In this document: one piece after another, positions 54,338 through 63,793 of the stretch
Numbering within the stretch: position 1 is the stretch's first letter
Layout of the letters: each line of letters opens with the position of its first letter
Assembly: GCF_000814325.1 (NCBI RefSeq)
Contig: NZ_JPHF01000001.1
Span: 711,140 to 775,139, forward strand
Direction of reading: 5' to 3'
From: Flavihumibacter sp. ZG627
Lineage (GTDB): Bacteria; Bacteroidota; Bacteroidia; Chitinophagales; Chitinophagaceae
Length of the DNA: 64,000 bases
Translations under genes and position numbers: made by a program
Notes under the pieces: model-generated
The model's database searches: none
Seen by the model: the letters and a program-made list of their open reading frames with translations, nothing else
What the model was told of the DNA's origin: nothing

Positions 54338-54548
54338 TCGACTCTACCTTACGATGATGTCTCAGGGCTACAAAATGCCATTGAAGGGAAAACGTGGATT
54401 CAGGATTAGACCAGATATACAAATTGAAAAAGCCTTCGACAACTACTTGATCTTGACCCGCGCCTCAAATAGCGCGGAGTTGCAGGCAGGTAATATTTGT
54501 TTACCAAAATTTTCTTTTATAATAACTGGTATTACCCTGATTTTATAA
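54324..54548 (+). CDS. Small hypothetical protein, third of the coupled set
   Basis: 74 residues from ATG 54324 (a TTG two codons upstream at 54318 is also possible). Basic N-terminal half (KMPLKGKRGFRIRPD), hydrophobic C-terminus (FSFIITGITLIL). Not recognised. It overlaps the preceding gene by 14 bases. The 166 bases that follow, up to 54714, are AT-rich without a clear gene. Confidence 0.4.
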   Translation: MNSINRLYLTMMSQGYKMPLKGKRGFRIRPDIQIEKAFDNYLILTRASNSAELQAGNICLPKFSFIITGITLIL

Positions 54549-54714
54549 ATATTATTATTACTGTTCTTATTAGTGGCATGGTATACGTTAGTATTGAAGC
54601 TATTCCCGCTTGAACATTGACAAATTCTAACCAGGATGCACACCTTTTTCGGCCTGGAAAATCACTTTTTAAGAAACAGCAGAGAATAAAATTACAAGCT
54701 TAAAGAAATTAAAA

Positions 54715-55486
54715 ATGCGCACAAATAAGAAAATACCTAGCGATAAAGCCTTTATCCAAATGAGCCTTTTGTTATTGCAATCATCAGCATTCACACATGC
54801 TGAAAAATTTATAATTTCTTATATAATAAGCGGGCAAAGGCCAGGTACCGTATGCTTTGAATCTAATAGTAATTTAAGCGCAAAGCTAAATATGGGTATG
54901 ACGACAATTAAGGAAGCTTTATTCAAATTTGATGAAATAGGCATACTTAAAAAGTTCACTAAAACCACCCTGGACGATTACGGTAAACCGCACACCTACA
55001 GAAAACTTAGAATTGATAAAGATGTTTTGGCAGGTATTCTCAACAAATCAGAGGTGAAACGTAAGGCACAGACCATTGCCAATCATCTTGCCAAAACAGA
55101 AAAAATAAGAACGAGAAAGAAAAGTCGGAATCAAAACACTTCCGTTGAACAATTAGATTCTGTGGTTGTAGAAGAAAAAAACGTTAACCAAGGAAGATGC
55201 TGACATCAAGCTACGAGCTTGGGTAAAATGGAGAGAAACTGAAGGAAAAGTAACGAAATCCAAAGATTACAAAACAATTGAGTCTAATATCCTTCTTACT
55301 TTGGATGATTTCCTCCCAACATGTGGCTGGGGTGAAGCATTACAGCCCTACCTAATGGATTTTATAAATGAAAATCTATTGATTAAAGCACCCCGAAAAT
55401 TATCCGAAGAAACCTGGCAAGCATGCACGTTGGCAAAGGATTTAGGGGCACTTGGTGCAACACATAGTACTTTGTTCAATTTCTGA
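54715..55486 (+). pseudogene. Winged-helix-like DNA-binding protein split by a frameshift at an A7 run
   Basis: The first frame gives 162 residues (stop at 55203): SFAFTHAEKFIISYII-like helix, then a winged-helix-like stretch NSNLSAKLNMGMTTIKEALFKFDEIGILKKF and a basic linker. At AAAAAAA (55175-55181) the coding signal moves to another frame: LTKEDADIKLRAWVKWRETE, SNILLTLDDFLPTCGWGEAL and so on to the TGA at 55484. Removing one A joins both parts into 256 residues. It is either a mutation, a sequencing error or slippage. I infer a regulator or replication-initiator-type protein of the element. It precedes hsdM by 91 bases. Confidence 0.65.
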
Positions 55487-55577
55487 TCAGTTTTCTCAAT
55501 TGATCCAAGTTGGCTAAGGTACTGGTAAAAGATGGCCAAATTAGATATATTGCGAGCTAATAATAAGTGTTGTAGAA

Positions 55578-57155
55578 ATGCCAAAACTTGACCTCCAAAC
55601 CCTGGAAAGCTGGCTCTGGGATAGTGCTAATATCCTACGAGGTTCCATTGATAGCTCAGACTTTAAAAACTACATATTTGGACTGCTTTTCCTCAAGCGT
55701 GCCAACGACGTTTTTGAGGAAGAGGTCCAGACCCTTATCAGCCGGGACGGCCTTAGCCGTCCCGATGCTGAAGAGGAAACCTACTTTTTTATCCCCAAAG
55801 AAGCCCGCTGGGAAGAAATAAAGAAGCATACGGAAAATATTGGTGTTGCGCTGGATAAAGCCTTCGCTGCCATTGAAAGAGAAAACACCAGTTTAGAAGG
55901 TGTACTCTCCACCACCAAATTCGGTGACAAGGAGAAGCTCAGCGACGATGTATTGCAAAGGTTGTTACGTCACTTCAACCAATATTCCCTTAAAAACCAG
56001 GACCTGTATACCCCAGATCTCCTGGGTGATGCTTACGAATACCTTATCAAACAGTTTGCTGATGATTCAGGCAAGAAGGGCGGAGAATTCTATTCTCCCC
56101 GTGGTGTTGTAACCACTATCGTTCGACTGATCAAACCCCAGGTGGGTCAAAAGGTGTATGATCCCACATTTGGATCTGGCGGTATGCTCATTGAGTCAGC
56201 CAAGTACGTTTCTGAACTACCTGGTGGGAAGGTCGGTAACAACGTAAACATTTCTCTTTATGGCCAGGAAAAGAATATTGGAACCTGGGCCATCGGTAAG
56301 ATGAACATGATCTTACACAATTACAATGATGCGGATCTTCGCAAAGGTGATACCCTGGTAAATCCCCAACATAAAGATGACCGAAACGATTTGATGTTGT
56401 TTGACCGCGTGATCGCCAATCCTCCATTTTCTATGGATGCCTGGTGGACACCCGCGGAAGTTAGCCAGGAAACAAAGTTGGATGCCAGCGGAAAAGAAAA
56501 AAAGATCACACCCAATTACAGCAAGGTAGTGGTAGATAAATTCGGAAGATTCCAGTACGGCATTCCTCCTCGTGGCTATGCTGATCTGGCTTTTCTCCAG
56601 CACATGATCGCTGTTTTGAAACAGGACGGCAAAGCTGGCGTAGTACTACCGCATGGTACGCTATTTCGAAGTGGTGCAGAAGGAACCATTCGGGAGAAGC
56701 TATTGAAAGAGGATCTGGTGGAGGGAATTGTGGGACTTCCGCCAGCCTTATTCTATAACACTGGTATTCCCGCCAGCATCTGGATCATCAATAAGAGTAA
56801 ACCCAAGCATCTTAAGAACAAAGTTATTATCGTGGATGCCAGCGGAGAATACAAAGAAGGAAAGAACCAGAATGAATTGCTGGAGCCGCATATCAAAAAA
56901 ATCGTGGAAGCCTATGATCATTTTGCACTGGAAACGGCACATGATGGCGTAAGCGAAAAGTTTGCACGGCTGGTGGATGTAAAAGAAATCACAGACAACG
57001 ACTACAACCTGAATATATCACGTTACATTGACGCCAGTGAGCGGGAAGCAGAGATTCACCTGCATCATGTAAAGGCGGAGCTAGAGAAGTTGGAAGAAAG
57101 GGAAAGAGAGATTGATGAAAGATTGGCTACATTTTTAAATGAGCTGGGAATATGA
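55578..57155 (+). CDS. hsdM: Type I restriction-modification methyltransferase subunit HsdM
   Basis: 525 residues. It methylates adenine (N6) in the target of the type I system, with HsdS supplying specificity. The N-terminal helical domain (about 1-150) is followed by the SAM motif VYDPTFGSGGML (from residue 193) and the catalytic NPPFS (from 281), with the bridging GGEFYSPRGVV before motif I. The C-terminus is a coiled-coil (HHVKAELEKLEEREREIDERL). Its stop overlaps the HsdS start by four bases (ATGA). It is the first gene of the hsd operon. Confidence 0.96.
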   Translation: MPKLDLQTLESWLWDSANILRGSIDSSDFKNYIFGLLFLKRANDVFEEEVQTLISRDGLSRPDAEEETYFFIPKEARWEEIKKHTENIGVALDKAFAAIERENTSLEGVLSTTKFGDKEKLSDDVLQRLLRHFNQYSLKNQDLYTPDLLGDAYEYLIKQFADDSGKKGGEFYSPRGVVTTIVRLIKPQVGQKVYDPTFGSGGMLIESAKYVSELPGGKVGNNVNISLYGQEKNIGTWAIGKMNMILHNYNDADLRKGDTLVNPQHKDDRNDLMLFDRVIANPPFSMDAWWTPAEVSQETKLDASGKEKKITPNYSKVVVDKFGRFQYGIPPRGYADLAFLQHMIAVLKQDGKAGVVLPHGTLFRSGAEGTIREKLLKEDLVEGIVGLPPALFYNTGIPASIWIINKSKPKHLKNKVIIVDASGEYKEGKNQNELLEPHIKKIVEAYDHFALETAHDGVSEKFARLVDVKEITDNDYNLNISRYIDASEREAEIHLHHVKAELEKLEEREREIDERLATFLNELGI

Positions 57156-58447
57156 GTGGAGAATATAAAGTAACCCCAATAGGCGATATTCCTAAAGATT
57201 GGAATGTTTGTCATGTGGAAGATTTTCTGCTTGACAAAAAAGGCGCTATGAAAATTGGTCCATTTGGTAGCCAACTTAAAAAAGATTCGATGGTACCAGA
57301 TGGAATAAAGGTGTATGGTCAGGAGAATATTTTTGCTAAAGACATGTCTTTCGGTGACAGATTTATATCTCACGATCACTTTGAGCGCCTTAAAACCTGT
57401 GAATTGTTTCCAGGGGATTTCATCATATCAATGATGGGTACAATTGGAAAATGTATGGTTGTACCTAAGGGAATAAGAAAAGGAATAATGGACTCACACC
57501 TTCTTCGCCTTCAGTTAAACGAAGAGAAAATGTTAACCGATTTTTTGACTCAGCTGTTTTCGTCTCCTTTGGTGCTTGACCAAGTAAAAAAATTAGCCGT
57601 TGGTGGGATCATGGACGGTTTAAGTTCTGGGATAGTTAAGAAGATTCTTTTCGTATGTCCTCCACCAGATGAACAAGAAAAAAGCGCCGAAATCCTCTTC
57701 ACTGTTGATGAAAAGATCGAAGTTATCGAAGAGCAGATTGCACAAACCACGGAGCTGAAGAAAGGGCTGATGCAAAGGCTGCTCATCAAAGGTATTGGTC
57801 ATACGCATTTCAAAGAATCTCCGTTGGGGGAGATACCTGAGAGCTGGCAACCTGTTATTTTAGATGACATTGCAGACGTAAAAAGGGGCCTTGCATCCCA
57901 GCATTTACTCTATGTGGATAGTCCTGCAGATGGAGTGAGACTGATTCGGATTAATGACTTTAAGAGATATGATCCAAAATACATAAAAGAAACTCCTGAA
58001 ACCCAAAAGTTAACCCTCCAAACAAATGATATTTTGATTGCTGGCACAGGAGCGACTGCTGGAATTACAACCTATATTACAGAGGAGTGGCATGGCTTAC
58101 CATTCAGTTACAATGCGCCAAGAATTAGGGTAAACGGTGAAGTAATACCGAGATATTTGTTCTACTATTTAAACAGTAGTGTTGTAATTGATCAGCAACA
58201 AAAACTATTTACAGGTAACGCACAGCCATTTTTGGACACAAGAGCAATAAGCAACTTCAAAATTGGTTTACCTCCAATGGAAGAACAAAGGAAAATTGCA
58301 TCCATTCTTACGGAAGTCGACCACAAAATCTCAATACTTCAAGACAAAAAAATCCTCTATGTAAATTTGAAGAAAGGTCTCATGCAAAAACTTTTGACAG
58401 GAAAACTTCGTGTAAACCACCTAATTGAAAGCGAGGTCCTTGCATGA
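57152..58447 (+). CDS. hsdS: Type I restriction specificity subunit HsdS
   Basis: 431 residues in two similar halves. TRD1 is at about 8-165, the first conserved helix at about 168-215 (PPPDEQEKSAEILFTVDEKI and LKKGLMQRLL), TRD2 at about 225-375, the second conserved helix at 380-425 (PPMEEQRKIASILTEVDHKI and LKKGLMQKLL). Each half begins with a PxGxIPxxW-type segment (PIGDIPKDW and PLGEIPESW). It recognises a bipartite DNA target. No second hsdS copy or recombinase is nearby, so no phase variation is visible. It overlaps both neighbours by four bases. Confidence 0.95.
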   Translation: MSGEYKVTPIGDIPKDWNVCHVEDFLLDKKGAMKIGPFGSQLKKDSMVPDGIKVYGQENIFAKDMSFGDRFISHDHFERLKTCELFPGDFIISMMGTIGKCMVVPKGIRKGIMDSHLLRLQLNEEKMLTDFLTQLFSSPLVLDQVKKLAVGGIMDGLSSGIVKKILFVCPPPDEQEKSAEILFTVDEKIEVIEEQIAQTTELKKGLMQRLLIKGIGHTHFKESPLGEIPESWQPVILDDIADVKRGLASQHLLYVDSPADGVRLIRINDFKRYDPKYIKETPETQKLTLQTNDILIAGTGATAGITTYITEEWHGLPFSYNAPRIRVNGEVIPRYLFYYLNSSVVIDQQQKLFTGNAQPFLDTRAISNFKIGLPPMEEQRKIASILTEVDHKISILQDKKILYVNLKKGLMQKLLTGKLRVNHLIESEVLA

Positions 58448-59106
58448 GCCAGTCAGACAAATACGACAACCTACTTGAGCTTAACCAAGAAGCTTACCAA
58501 AGGCTTCTAAAGGTCACTGACGATAATACTACTGTTCATGAATTGATCGATGGGCCAAACTGGTACCAGTTAACCTATGATCTTTTTAGAAGTTCGCCCC
58601 TTGACAGCTTTGAGGATTTTCTGCGCATCATTGCCTACACTTACTCCTGGATGCCCACCATCCCGACTGTAAAAGTCAATTACATTTTAGACAAGGAAGA
58701 GCTATTGGAAAGGCTAAGGTCCTTACGAAAAGGAGACTTTTATTTGCTGCCAGACTTATTAAAGCAATTGATTCCCGTTATCAATAACAGCCTAGTTGGT
58801 GTTTCTAAAGTCCTTCACTTTATAGCGTCCGATCACGTTCCTATCATTGACCGAAATGTCCTGAGTGGCTGGACCTTCTTTTTCTCCTCAGAGTACCCCA
58901 ATCTGAGCGTTCCTAAGATGCCACATTATAAAACGGCCCTGAACCAAAAACATATTCCTCAATACCTGGAGTACCGAACGGTGCTAAATAAATGGGCTGT
59001 AAACTGTGATACGTCAGTAAGCATGCGGGAGCTGGAATCTGCACTTTTCTACCTGGGGAGGACTGTTACGCTTGACAAATTTAAAGTCTATCAACCTGCT
59101 TTATGA
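58444..59106 (+). CDS. Extra gene inside the hsd operon, possible HhH-GPD-fold protein
   Basis: 220 residues, soluble, mostly helical. It overlaps hsdS and hsdR by four bases each, so it is fully built into the operon. No named family is certain. The segment SLVGVSKVLHFIASDHVPIIDRNV (positions 117-139, Gly119, Lys122, Asp136) has the form of a helix-hairpin-helix followed by the Asp of HhH-GPD DNA glycosylases (GxGxKxA...VPxDxxV), and resembles OGG-like/DUF6308 proteins. No catalytic Lys of the OGG1 type is evident. I infer a DNA-binding accessory subunit, perhaps for modified bases or damage control. Confidence 0.7.
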   Translation: MSQSDKYDNLLELNQEAYQRLLKVTDDNTTVHELIDGPNWYQLTYDLFRSSPLDSFEDFLRIIAYTYSWMPTIPTVKVNYILDKEELLERLRSLRKGDFYLLPDLLKQLIPVINNSLVGVSKVLHFIASDHVPIIDRNVLSGWTFFFSSEYPNLSVPKMPHYKTALNQKHIPQYLEYRTVLNKWAVNCDTSVSMRELESALFYLGRTVTLDKFKVYQPAL

Positions 59107-62100
59107 GCCATTCACCCGAATACCTTCATAGCGAACTACCTGCCATTGAGCTGTTCCAGAGGCTGGGTTACGAGTATTATGATGGCTGTCTAACTGACGA
59201 ACGTAGCGACATTACGGAAGTGGTGTTAAAGGATCGATTGATGAGTGCCATTACCCGAATCAATCCCTGGATCAGCACTGTTAATCTGCAAAAAGCATTT
59301 GACAAGATCACCAGCATCCAGGGAGCATCGTTAATGGAAATAAACCAGCAGATCTGGGAGTTACTTCGTGGTGCAACTTATTCGGTTAAACAGGTTGTAA
59401 ATGGCAAAGAAGAATTTATACCTGTTTCATTCATCGATTATCAAAATCCAGACAACAATGATTTCCTGGTGGTGAACCAGCTTCGTTGTCACGGACGTAC
59501 GCTGAACTCCATACCTGACATCATTGTTTTTGTAAATGGCTTGCCTCTTGCAGTTATTGAGTGCAAGGCCCCAGGTGCACAAAACGCTTTTGATAAAGCT
59601 TATAGTGATCTTCGATTTTACGAATCGAATTCTGAAAAGCTTTTCCACTTCAACCAGATCATGGCTGGCATCTACGGTGTTGGCGGCAAATATGGCTGTA
59701 TAAATGCCCCACAGGCGTTTTATTCAGTTTTCAAAACCAAAAAGGGAGAAGTTCCAGCAGAAATTAAAACTGAGCAGGATAAACTTATTTACAGCCTATT
59801 TAAGAAGGATTATTTGCTTGAGCTGATTCGCCATTTTGTGATCTTTGAACTAGAAGAGGGTCGCACCATTAAGAAGCTTCCCCGCTACCAACAAATAAGG
59901 GCTACAAATAAAACGATTGAGAAACTTCAGCAGGGTGAAGGTGGTGTTGTCTGGCATACCCAAGGCAGCGGGAAAAGTATCACAATGGCTTATGTTACCC
60001 GTAAACTTCAGGCTCCTGAATTTGGGTTTAATAATCCCACGGTGCTGATTCTAACTGATAGAAAAGACCTGGACCAGCAGATCACTGGCACTTTCCGCAA
60101 CATAGGTTTTAAAAATGTAAGCCAGGCAACATCGGTTAAGCACCTGGATAAACTTTTGCGGAATGATTACGGCGGGATCATTACTACAACCCTTCAAAAG
60201 TTTCAGGAAACAGAAGCTGAAGCAACGGCTGGCGAAGAAGACCAAACAGCGCAGGATGAACACGAAAACCTATTGATTGAAAAGTCCATCAAGGATCGTG
60301 TTCTTACTAAGATTACTAAGCTTTTAGTAGATAATAAATGGGTAGAACGAGATAGGGAAGAAATTGTATTGGAGGAACTCTCCAGTAAAGAGAACTTATA
60401 TGTTTTGGTGGATGAAGCGCATCGATCCCAGTATGGATTTCTGGCTTCCTTCATGCGAACGGTGCTTCCCCACGCCAAGTTTGTCGCCTTTACTGGAACA
60501 CCACTATCCAAGGAAGAAAAGTCAACGCTGGCCGAGTTTTATGGTGGGGAGTACCTGGATGTATACACCATCAAAGAATCAGTTGCGGACGGCGCTACCG
60601 TTGAACTTTTGTATGATGAGGGTATTGCGAAGCTCGATGTCAAAAAGAAAGAACTGGATGCCGAGTTCGAAGCAAAATTTGGTCATGAGTCGGATGAAAA
60701 GAAAAACCTTCTAAAGCATAAAGCACTTAAGAAATATCAGCTATCAACAGAGAGGCTGACAGATATTTCAAAACATTTATTAAAGCACTTTTCCGAAAAG
60801 ATCCATCCAAATGGACATAAAGCATTACTGGTTACTGATGGAAGATTTGCCGCCATTAGGTATAAGCAAATAATCGAACAGCTTAAACACGAAGGGTTAC
60901 ACGACTTTGAAATAAAGGTTGTGGTGAGCATCGGTTCACCCAAGAGTGATGATATAGCCAGGGAATATTATGAGACGGTGACCTGGAATAAGGAGCACCC
61001 AGAAGATCGAAAGCCCATTTGGGTTGTGGCACCAGAAGACATCAAGGCAACTACCGACGATTTTAAACTTCCATATGGTGATCCCAACGAGCGCGAGAAA
61101 TCGGGAAAGAAAAAATATGATAATACCGCCATCCTGATTGTGTCGGACATGCTACTAACAGGTTATGATGTTCCTGTTGCATCCTGTCTCTACCTGGATA
61201 AACCACTAAAAGAGCACAATTTACTTCAGGCAATTGCGAGGGTAAACCGAAGTGGTAAAGGAAAACAAGCTGGGTACATCATGGATTACTACGGTATCAC
61301 CGAATACCTGATCCAGGCCCTGGAGATCTTTAGTGGAGATCTTAAGCGAAGCGATATTGTAAAAGACATCACAGAAGAATATCCCAGGCTGGAGCATAAC
61401 CACACCAAGCTGGTTGATTTTTTCAAACCCATAAAGCTGGATCGGAAATACCAACGTGACCAGTTTATGGAAGAAGCTGTGTTATACATCGAACCCCAGG
61501 ACCTTCGTGATAAGTTCAAAGAGCTGCTTAAAGATTTCAATAAGTCCATTGCCATTGTGCTTCCCAATACAAAGGCTATGAAGTTCCTGTATGACTTTAG
61601 GCTATTCAATGAGATCAGGCTAAGGGCAAGGAACGCGTATCCTGATGATGAAGAACTGAGAGTGACTAAAGAAGAAAGCCAACTTCTCCAGGAGATCATT
61701 GATGAACACCTGAAATCGCAAGGTGTAGAAAACCTGCTCAAAGAACCTGTGTCCATCATTGATCGGGAGAAGTTCAGGGAAGAAATCAAAAATGCAGCTC
61801 CTGCCACCCGGGAGTTGAAAATGCGCAATAATCTGAAGCATGTGATCAAAGTGGGTCTGGACAAGAATCCTGACTTTTACAAGCCCCTGGCTGAACGCCT
61901 GGAAGAACTGCTCAAGTTGGATAAACAAAAGCGGATCACGCAAACCGAACTACTCAAGGCTTATGCTGACATACAGGACGACATTGCAGACCATCAAGCC
62001 GAGGGTGAACAAAAAGGTTTTGTTACAGAGTGCCAACGAGCCGTGTATGACTCAATGAAGATCGTTTTTGATGGTGATGCTGAAGATGCCACCAGAACCT

Positions 62101-62276
62101 TGTTTGATTTAATTGCAGGAGAACTGGGGATTGTTGGTTGGGAGGAAAAGAGCATGGTTCAGAAAGACATTGAGAATAAGTTAACAAGGTTTTTGAAAAC
62201 CAAAATGGAACGTTCAGCCGCTAAGGTGAAGGCGCAGGAATTAATAGATGTATTAAAAAGAAATAAAGATGCGTAG
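59103..62276 (+). CDS. hsdR: Type I restriction endonuclease subunit HsdR
   Basis: 1057 residues, full length. N-terminal PD-(D/E)xK nuclease with SIPDIIVFVNGLPLAVIECKAPG (ECK near residue 153); helicase domain with Walker A HTQGSGKSITMAYV (about 284-297), Walker B VDEAHRSQYG (about 436), motif III FTGTPL and motif VI AIARVNRSGKGK; a C-terminal helical region binding the M2S core. It translocates DNA using ATP and cuts at a distance. It overlaps gene X by four bases and the YgjP gene by eight. All expected motifs are intact, so the system looks functional. Confidence 0.96.
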   Translation: MSHSPEYLHSELPAIELFQRLGYEYYDGCLTDERSDITEVVLKDRLMSAITRINPWISTVNLQKAFDKITSIQGASLMEINQQIWELLRGATYSVKQVVNGKEEFIPVSFIDYQNPDNNDFLVVNQLRCHGRTLNSIPDIIVFVNGLPLAVIECKAPGAQNAFDKAYSDLRFYESNSEKLFHFNQIMAGIYGVGGKYGCINAPQAFYSVFKTKKGEVPAEIKTEQDKLIYSLFKKDYLLELIRHFVIFELEEGRTIKKLPRYQQIRATNKTIEKLQQGEGGVVWHTQGSGKSITMAYVTRKLQAPEFGFNNPTVLILTDRKDLDQQITGTFRNIGFKNVSQATSVKHLDKLLRNDYGGIITTTLQKFQETEAEATAGEEDQTAQDEHENLLIEKSIKDRVLTKITKLLVDNKWVERDREEIVLEELSSKENLYVLVDEAHRSQYGFLASFMRTVLPHAKFVAFTGTPLSKEEKSTLAEFYGGEYLDVYTIKESVADGATVELLYDEGIAKLDVKKKELDAEFEAKFGHESDEKKNLLKHKALKKYQLSTERLTDISKHLLKHFSEKIHPNGHKALLVTDGRFAAIRYKQIIEQLKHEGLHDFEIKVVVSIGSPKSDDIAREYYETVTWNKEHPEDRKPIWVVAPEDIKATTDDFKLPYGDPNEREKSGKKKYDNTAILIVSDMLLTGYDVPVASCLYLDKPLKEHNLLQAIARVNRSGKGKQAGYIMDYYGITEYLIQALEIFSGDLKRSDIVKDITEEYPRLEHNHTKLVDFFKPIKLDRKYQRDQFMEEAVLYIEPQDLRDKFKELLKDFNKSIAIVLPNTKAMKFLYDFRLFNEIRLRARNAYPDDEELRVTKEESQLLQEIIDEHLKSQGVENLLKEPVSIIDREKFREEIKNAAPATRELKMRNNLKHVIKVGLDKNPDFYKPLAERLEELLKLDKQKRITQTELLKAYADIQDDIADHQAEGEQKGFVTECQRAVYDSMKIVFDGDAEDATRTLFDLIAGELGIVGWEEKSMVQKDIENKLTRFLKTKMERSAAKVKAQELIDVLKRNKDA

Positions 62277-62961
62277 TGTGAGGTATGGTTCCAGGTTGAT
62301 CCAATACTCTATCCAACCCAGGGAGGGGCTTAAGTCGCATTATATAAGCGTTGAGCGGCATTCTGGGGTGGTGTTGAAAGGGAAACATGTTTCCGATACC
62401 GCTGCCGACAAAATGATCCTCAAAAAAGCCAAATGGATCCTGGATAAACTGGATGTTGTCGGTACCGTGAATGAAGGTGATATTGTCACTGGTTCCAGGC
62501 TACCTTACCTGGGGAAAACGTATTACGTTCAAATTCTGGTTGACAGGAAAATAGAAACCCCTCTGGTTCAATTCAATTATTCCAGGTTTACCATTACTGT
62601 CAAATCCCTTGATGGAAACCAGAAAGAAATTCAGTTGGCCCTACAAAAATTTTATAAAGAAAAAGCCACAGAGAAAATTATACCCAGGGTTGAAAAACTC
62701 ACTTCAAAAACAGGATTACGGTGTCACGGTGTCCAACTTCGCAAAATGACCCGTCGCTGGGGAAGCTGCACTGCCAGGAATAAGATCTTATTGAACACTG
62801 ATGCCATCAAGCTTCCGTTTTCGCTTATTGACTATCTCATTATTCATGAACTGGTACACACAAAAGTGAAAGATCATTCTAAGTTGTTCTGGAAGGAGCT
62901 GTCCAAGCATGTAAGAAACTGGAAGACGCTTGATGAAAAGATGAAAGTGATGAAGCTCTAA
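62269..62961 (+). CDS. YgjP-like metallopeptidase (M48/WLM type)
   Basis: 230 residues. The zinc motif HELVHTKVKDHSKLFW (HExxH with a further His) and the preceding RRWGSCTARNKILLN are the two hallmarks of the YgjP/DUF45 family. Such genes are regularly found directly after hsdR in type I loci. Proteolytic activity is assumed from the motif; a link to control of restriction has been suggested by the association but not shown here. Its start overlaps the hsdR end by eight bases, so it belongs to the operon. Confidence 0.92.
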   Translation: MRSVRYGSRLIQYSIQPREGLKSHYISVERHSGVVLKGKHVSDTAADKMILKKAKWILDKLDVVGTVNEGDIVTGSRLPYLGKTYYVQILVDRKIETPLVQFNYSRFTITVKSLDGNQKEIQLALQKFYKEKATEKIIPRVEKLTSKTGLRCHGVQLRKMTRRWGSCTARNKILLNTDAIKLPFSLIDYLIIHELVHTKVKDHSKLFWKELSKHVRNWKTLDEKMKVMKL

Positions 62962-63005
62962 CCGCAATTTTGGACGTTTCCTTGATTGGTGTTAGGTTTA
63001 TTTTT

Positions 63006-63476
63006 ATGCAATTGATACTTGTACCTAATATCTTCTATGAAGTGGTAACCGAAAGCTGCGAAGGACAGATTTTTTCAGAATTTTTCACTTTGCCAAATCT
63101 TATTGAAAGTCGTGAAGCAGCGATTAACAAGTTCTTAGAATTAGTCCTGGAAGAACCGAAAGCAGATGAAACATTTGTTACACTTTACCTGCGTTACCTA
63201 AAGACTGGTGAAAGGTTAGAATTACTCAATACTGCAACTTACGAGCATCCTGGAGAAACGCTAAAAGCCCTGGAGCGAGAGCTGTTCCTTTTTCAGAAGG
63301 AGAACCTCGCTACGAACGTAGCTATTTTCAATCACGAAAAATTCAATCATATAATCATCTTATTCCCCCGCTTCAAAAATTCTTATCTTCTGGTTAATCC
63401 TTCTACCTCCGTTCTAATTGCTTCTATGTATTGGGTGTTTTTAAAGAAAAAAAAAGAGCGTTTTCTGGTAGAATGA
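63006..63476 (+). CDS. Hypothetical protein at the end of the hsd operon
   Basis: 156 residues from ATG 63006 (a TTG at 62970 would add 12). It looks like an alpha/beta protein: MQLILVPNIFYEVVTES, helix IESREAAINKFLELVLE, ETFVTLYLRYLKTG and a hydrophobic C-terminal half (NHIIILFPRF, VLIASMYWVFL). Not recognised. It starts 45 bases after the YgjP gene on the same strand and may share its transcript. Function unknown. Confidence 0.6.
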   Translation: MQLILVPNIFYEVVTESCEGQIFSEFFTLPNLIESREAAINKFLELVLEEPKADETFVTLYLRYLKTGERLELLNTATYEHPGETLKALERELFLFQKENLATNVAIFNHEKFNHIIILFPRFKNSYLLVNPSTSVLIASMYWVFLKKKKERFLVE

Positions 63477-63793
63477 AGGCTTATTTGATGGAGTGAATTG
63501 ATTGAAATTACCGAGACGGGGCAATTTGCGATCAATAAACTTTTCTCTTTACCAGCTTCTATTTTACCGAGATTGACACAATAAATATTAGACATAAAGA
63601 GAAGAATAACATTAAATAATTCACAGGCACACCGTAACCCCCCGTTACCCCTGGCCTGCCGGGAGGCAGGCCCAGTATATCAATGTACTATTTGAACACA
63701 AGAAGATTTCCATGTCAGCAATTTTCAACTATCAATGATCGGTATATAGCCATCAATCTTTTCCCCATTTTCCTGACTATTTATTAGAAAACA
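63477..63793. other. Intergenic stretch with a GC-rich hairpin
   Basis: 317 bases without a supportable gene. It holds the hairpin GGCCTGCC (63653-63660) / GGCAGGCC (63665-63672) with loop GGGA, preceded by a C-rich run; no T tract follows, so it is a structure of unknown role rather than a terminator. Confidence 0.6.

Noticed and set aside
57152..58447. Phase-variable hsdS
   Set aside because: The two halves are similar in their conserved helices as in all HsdS proteins; no second hsdS, inverted repeats or invertase nearby.
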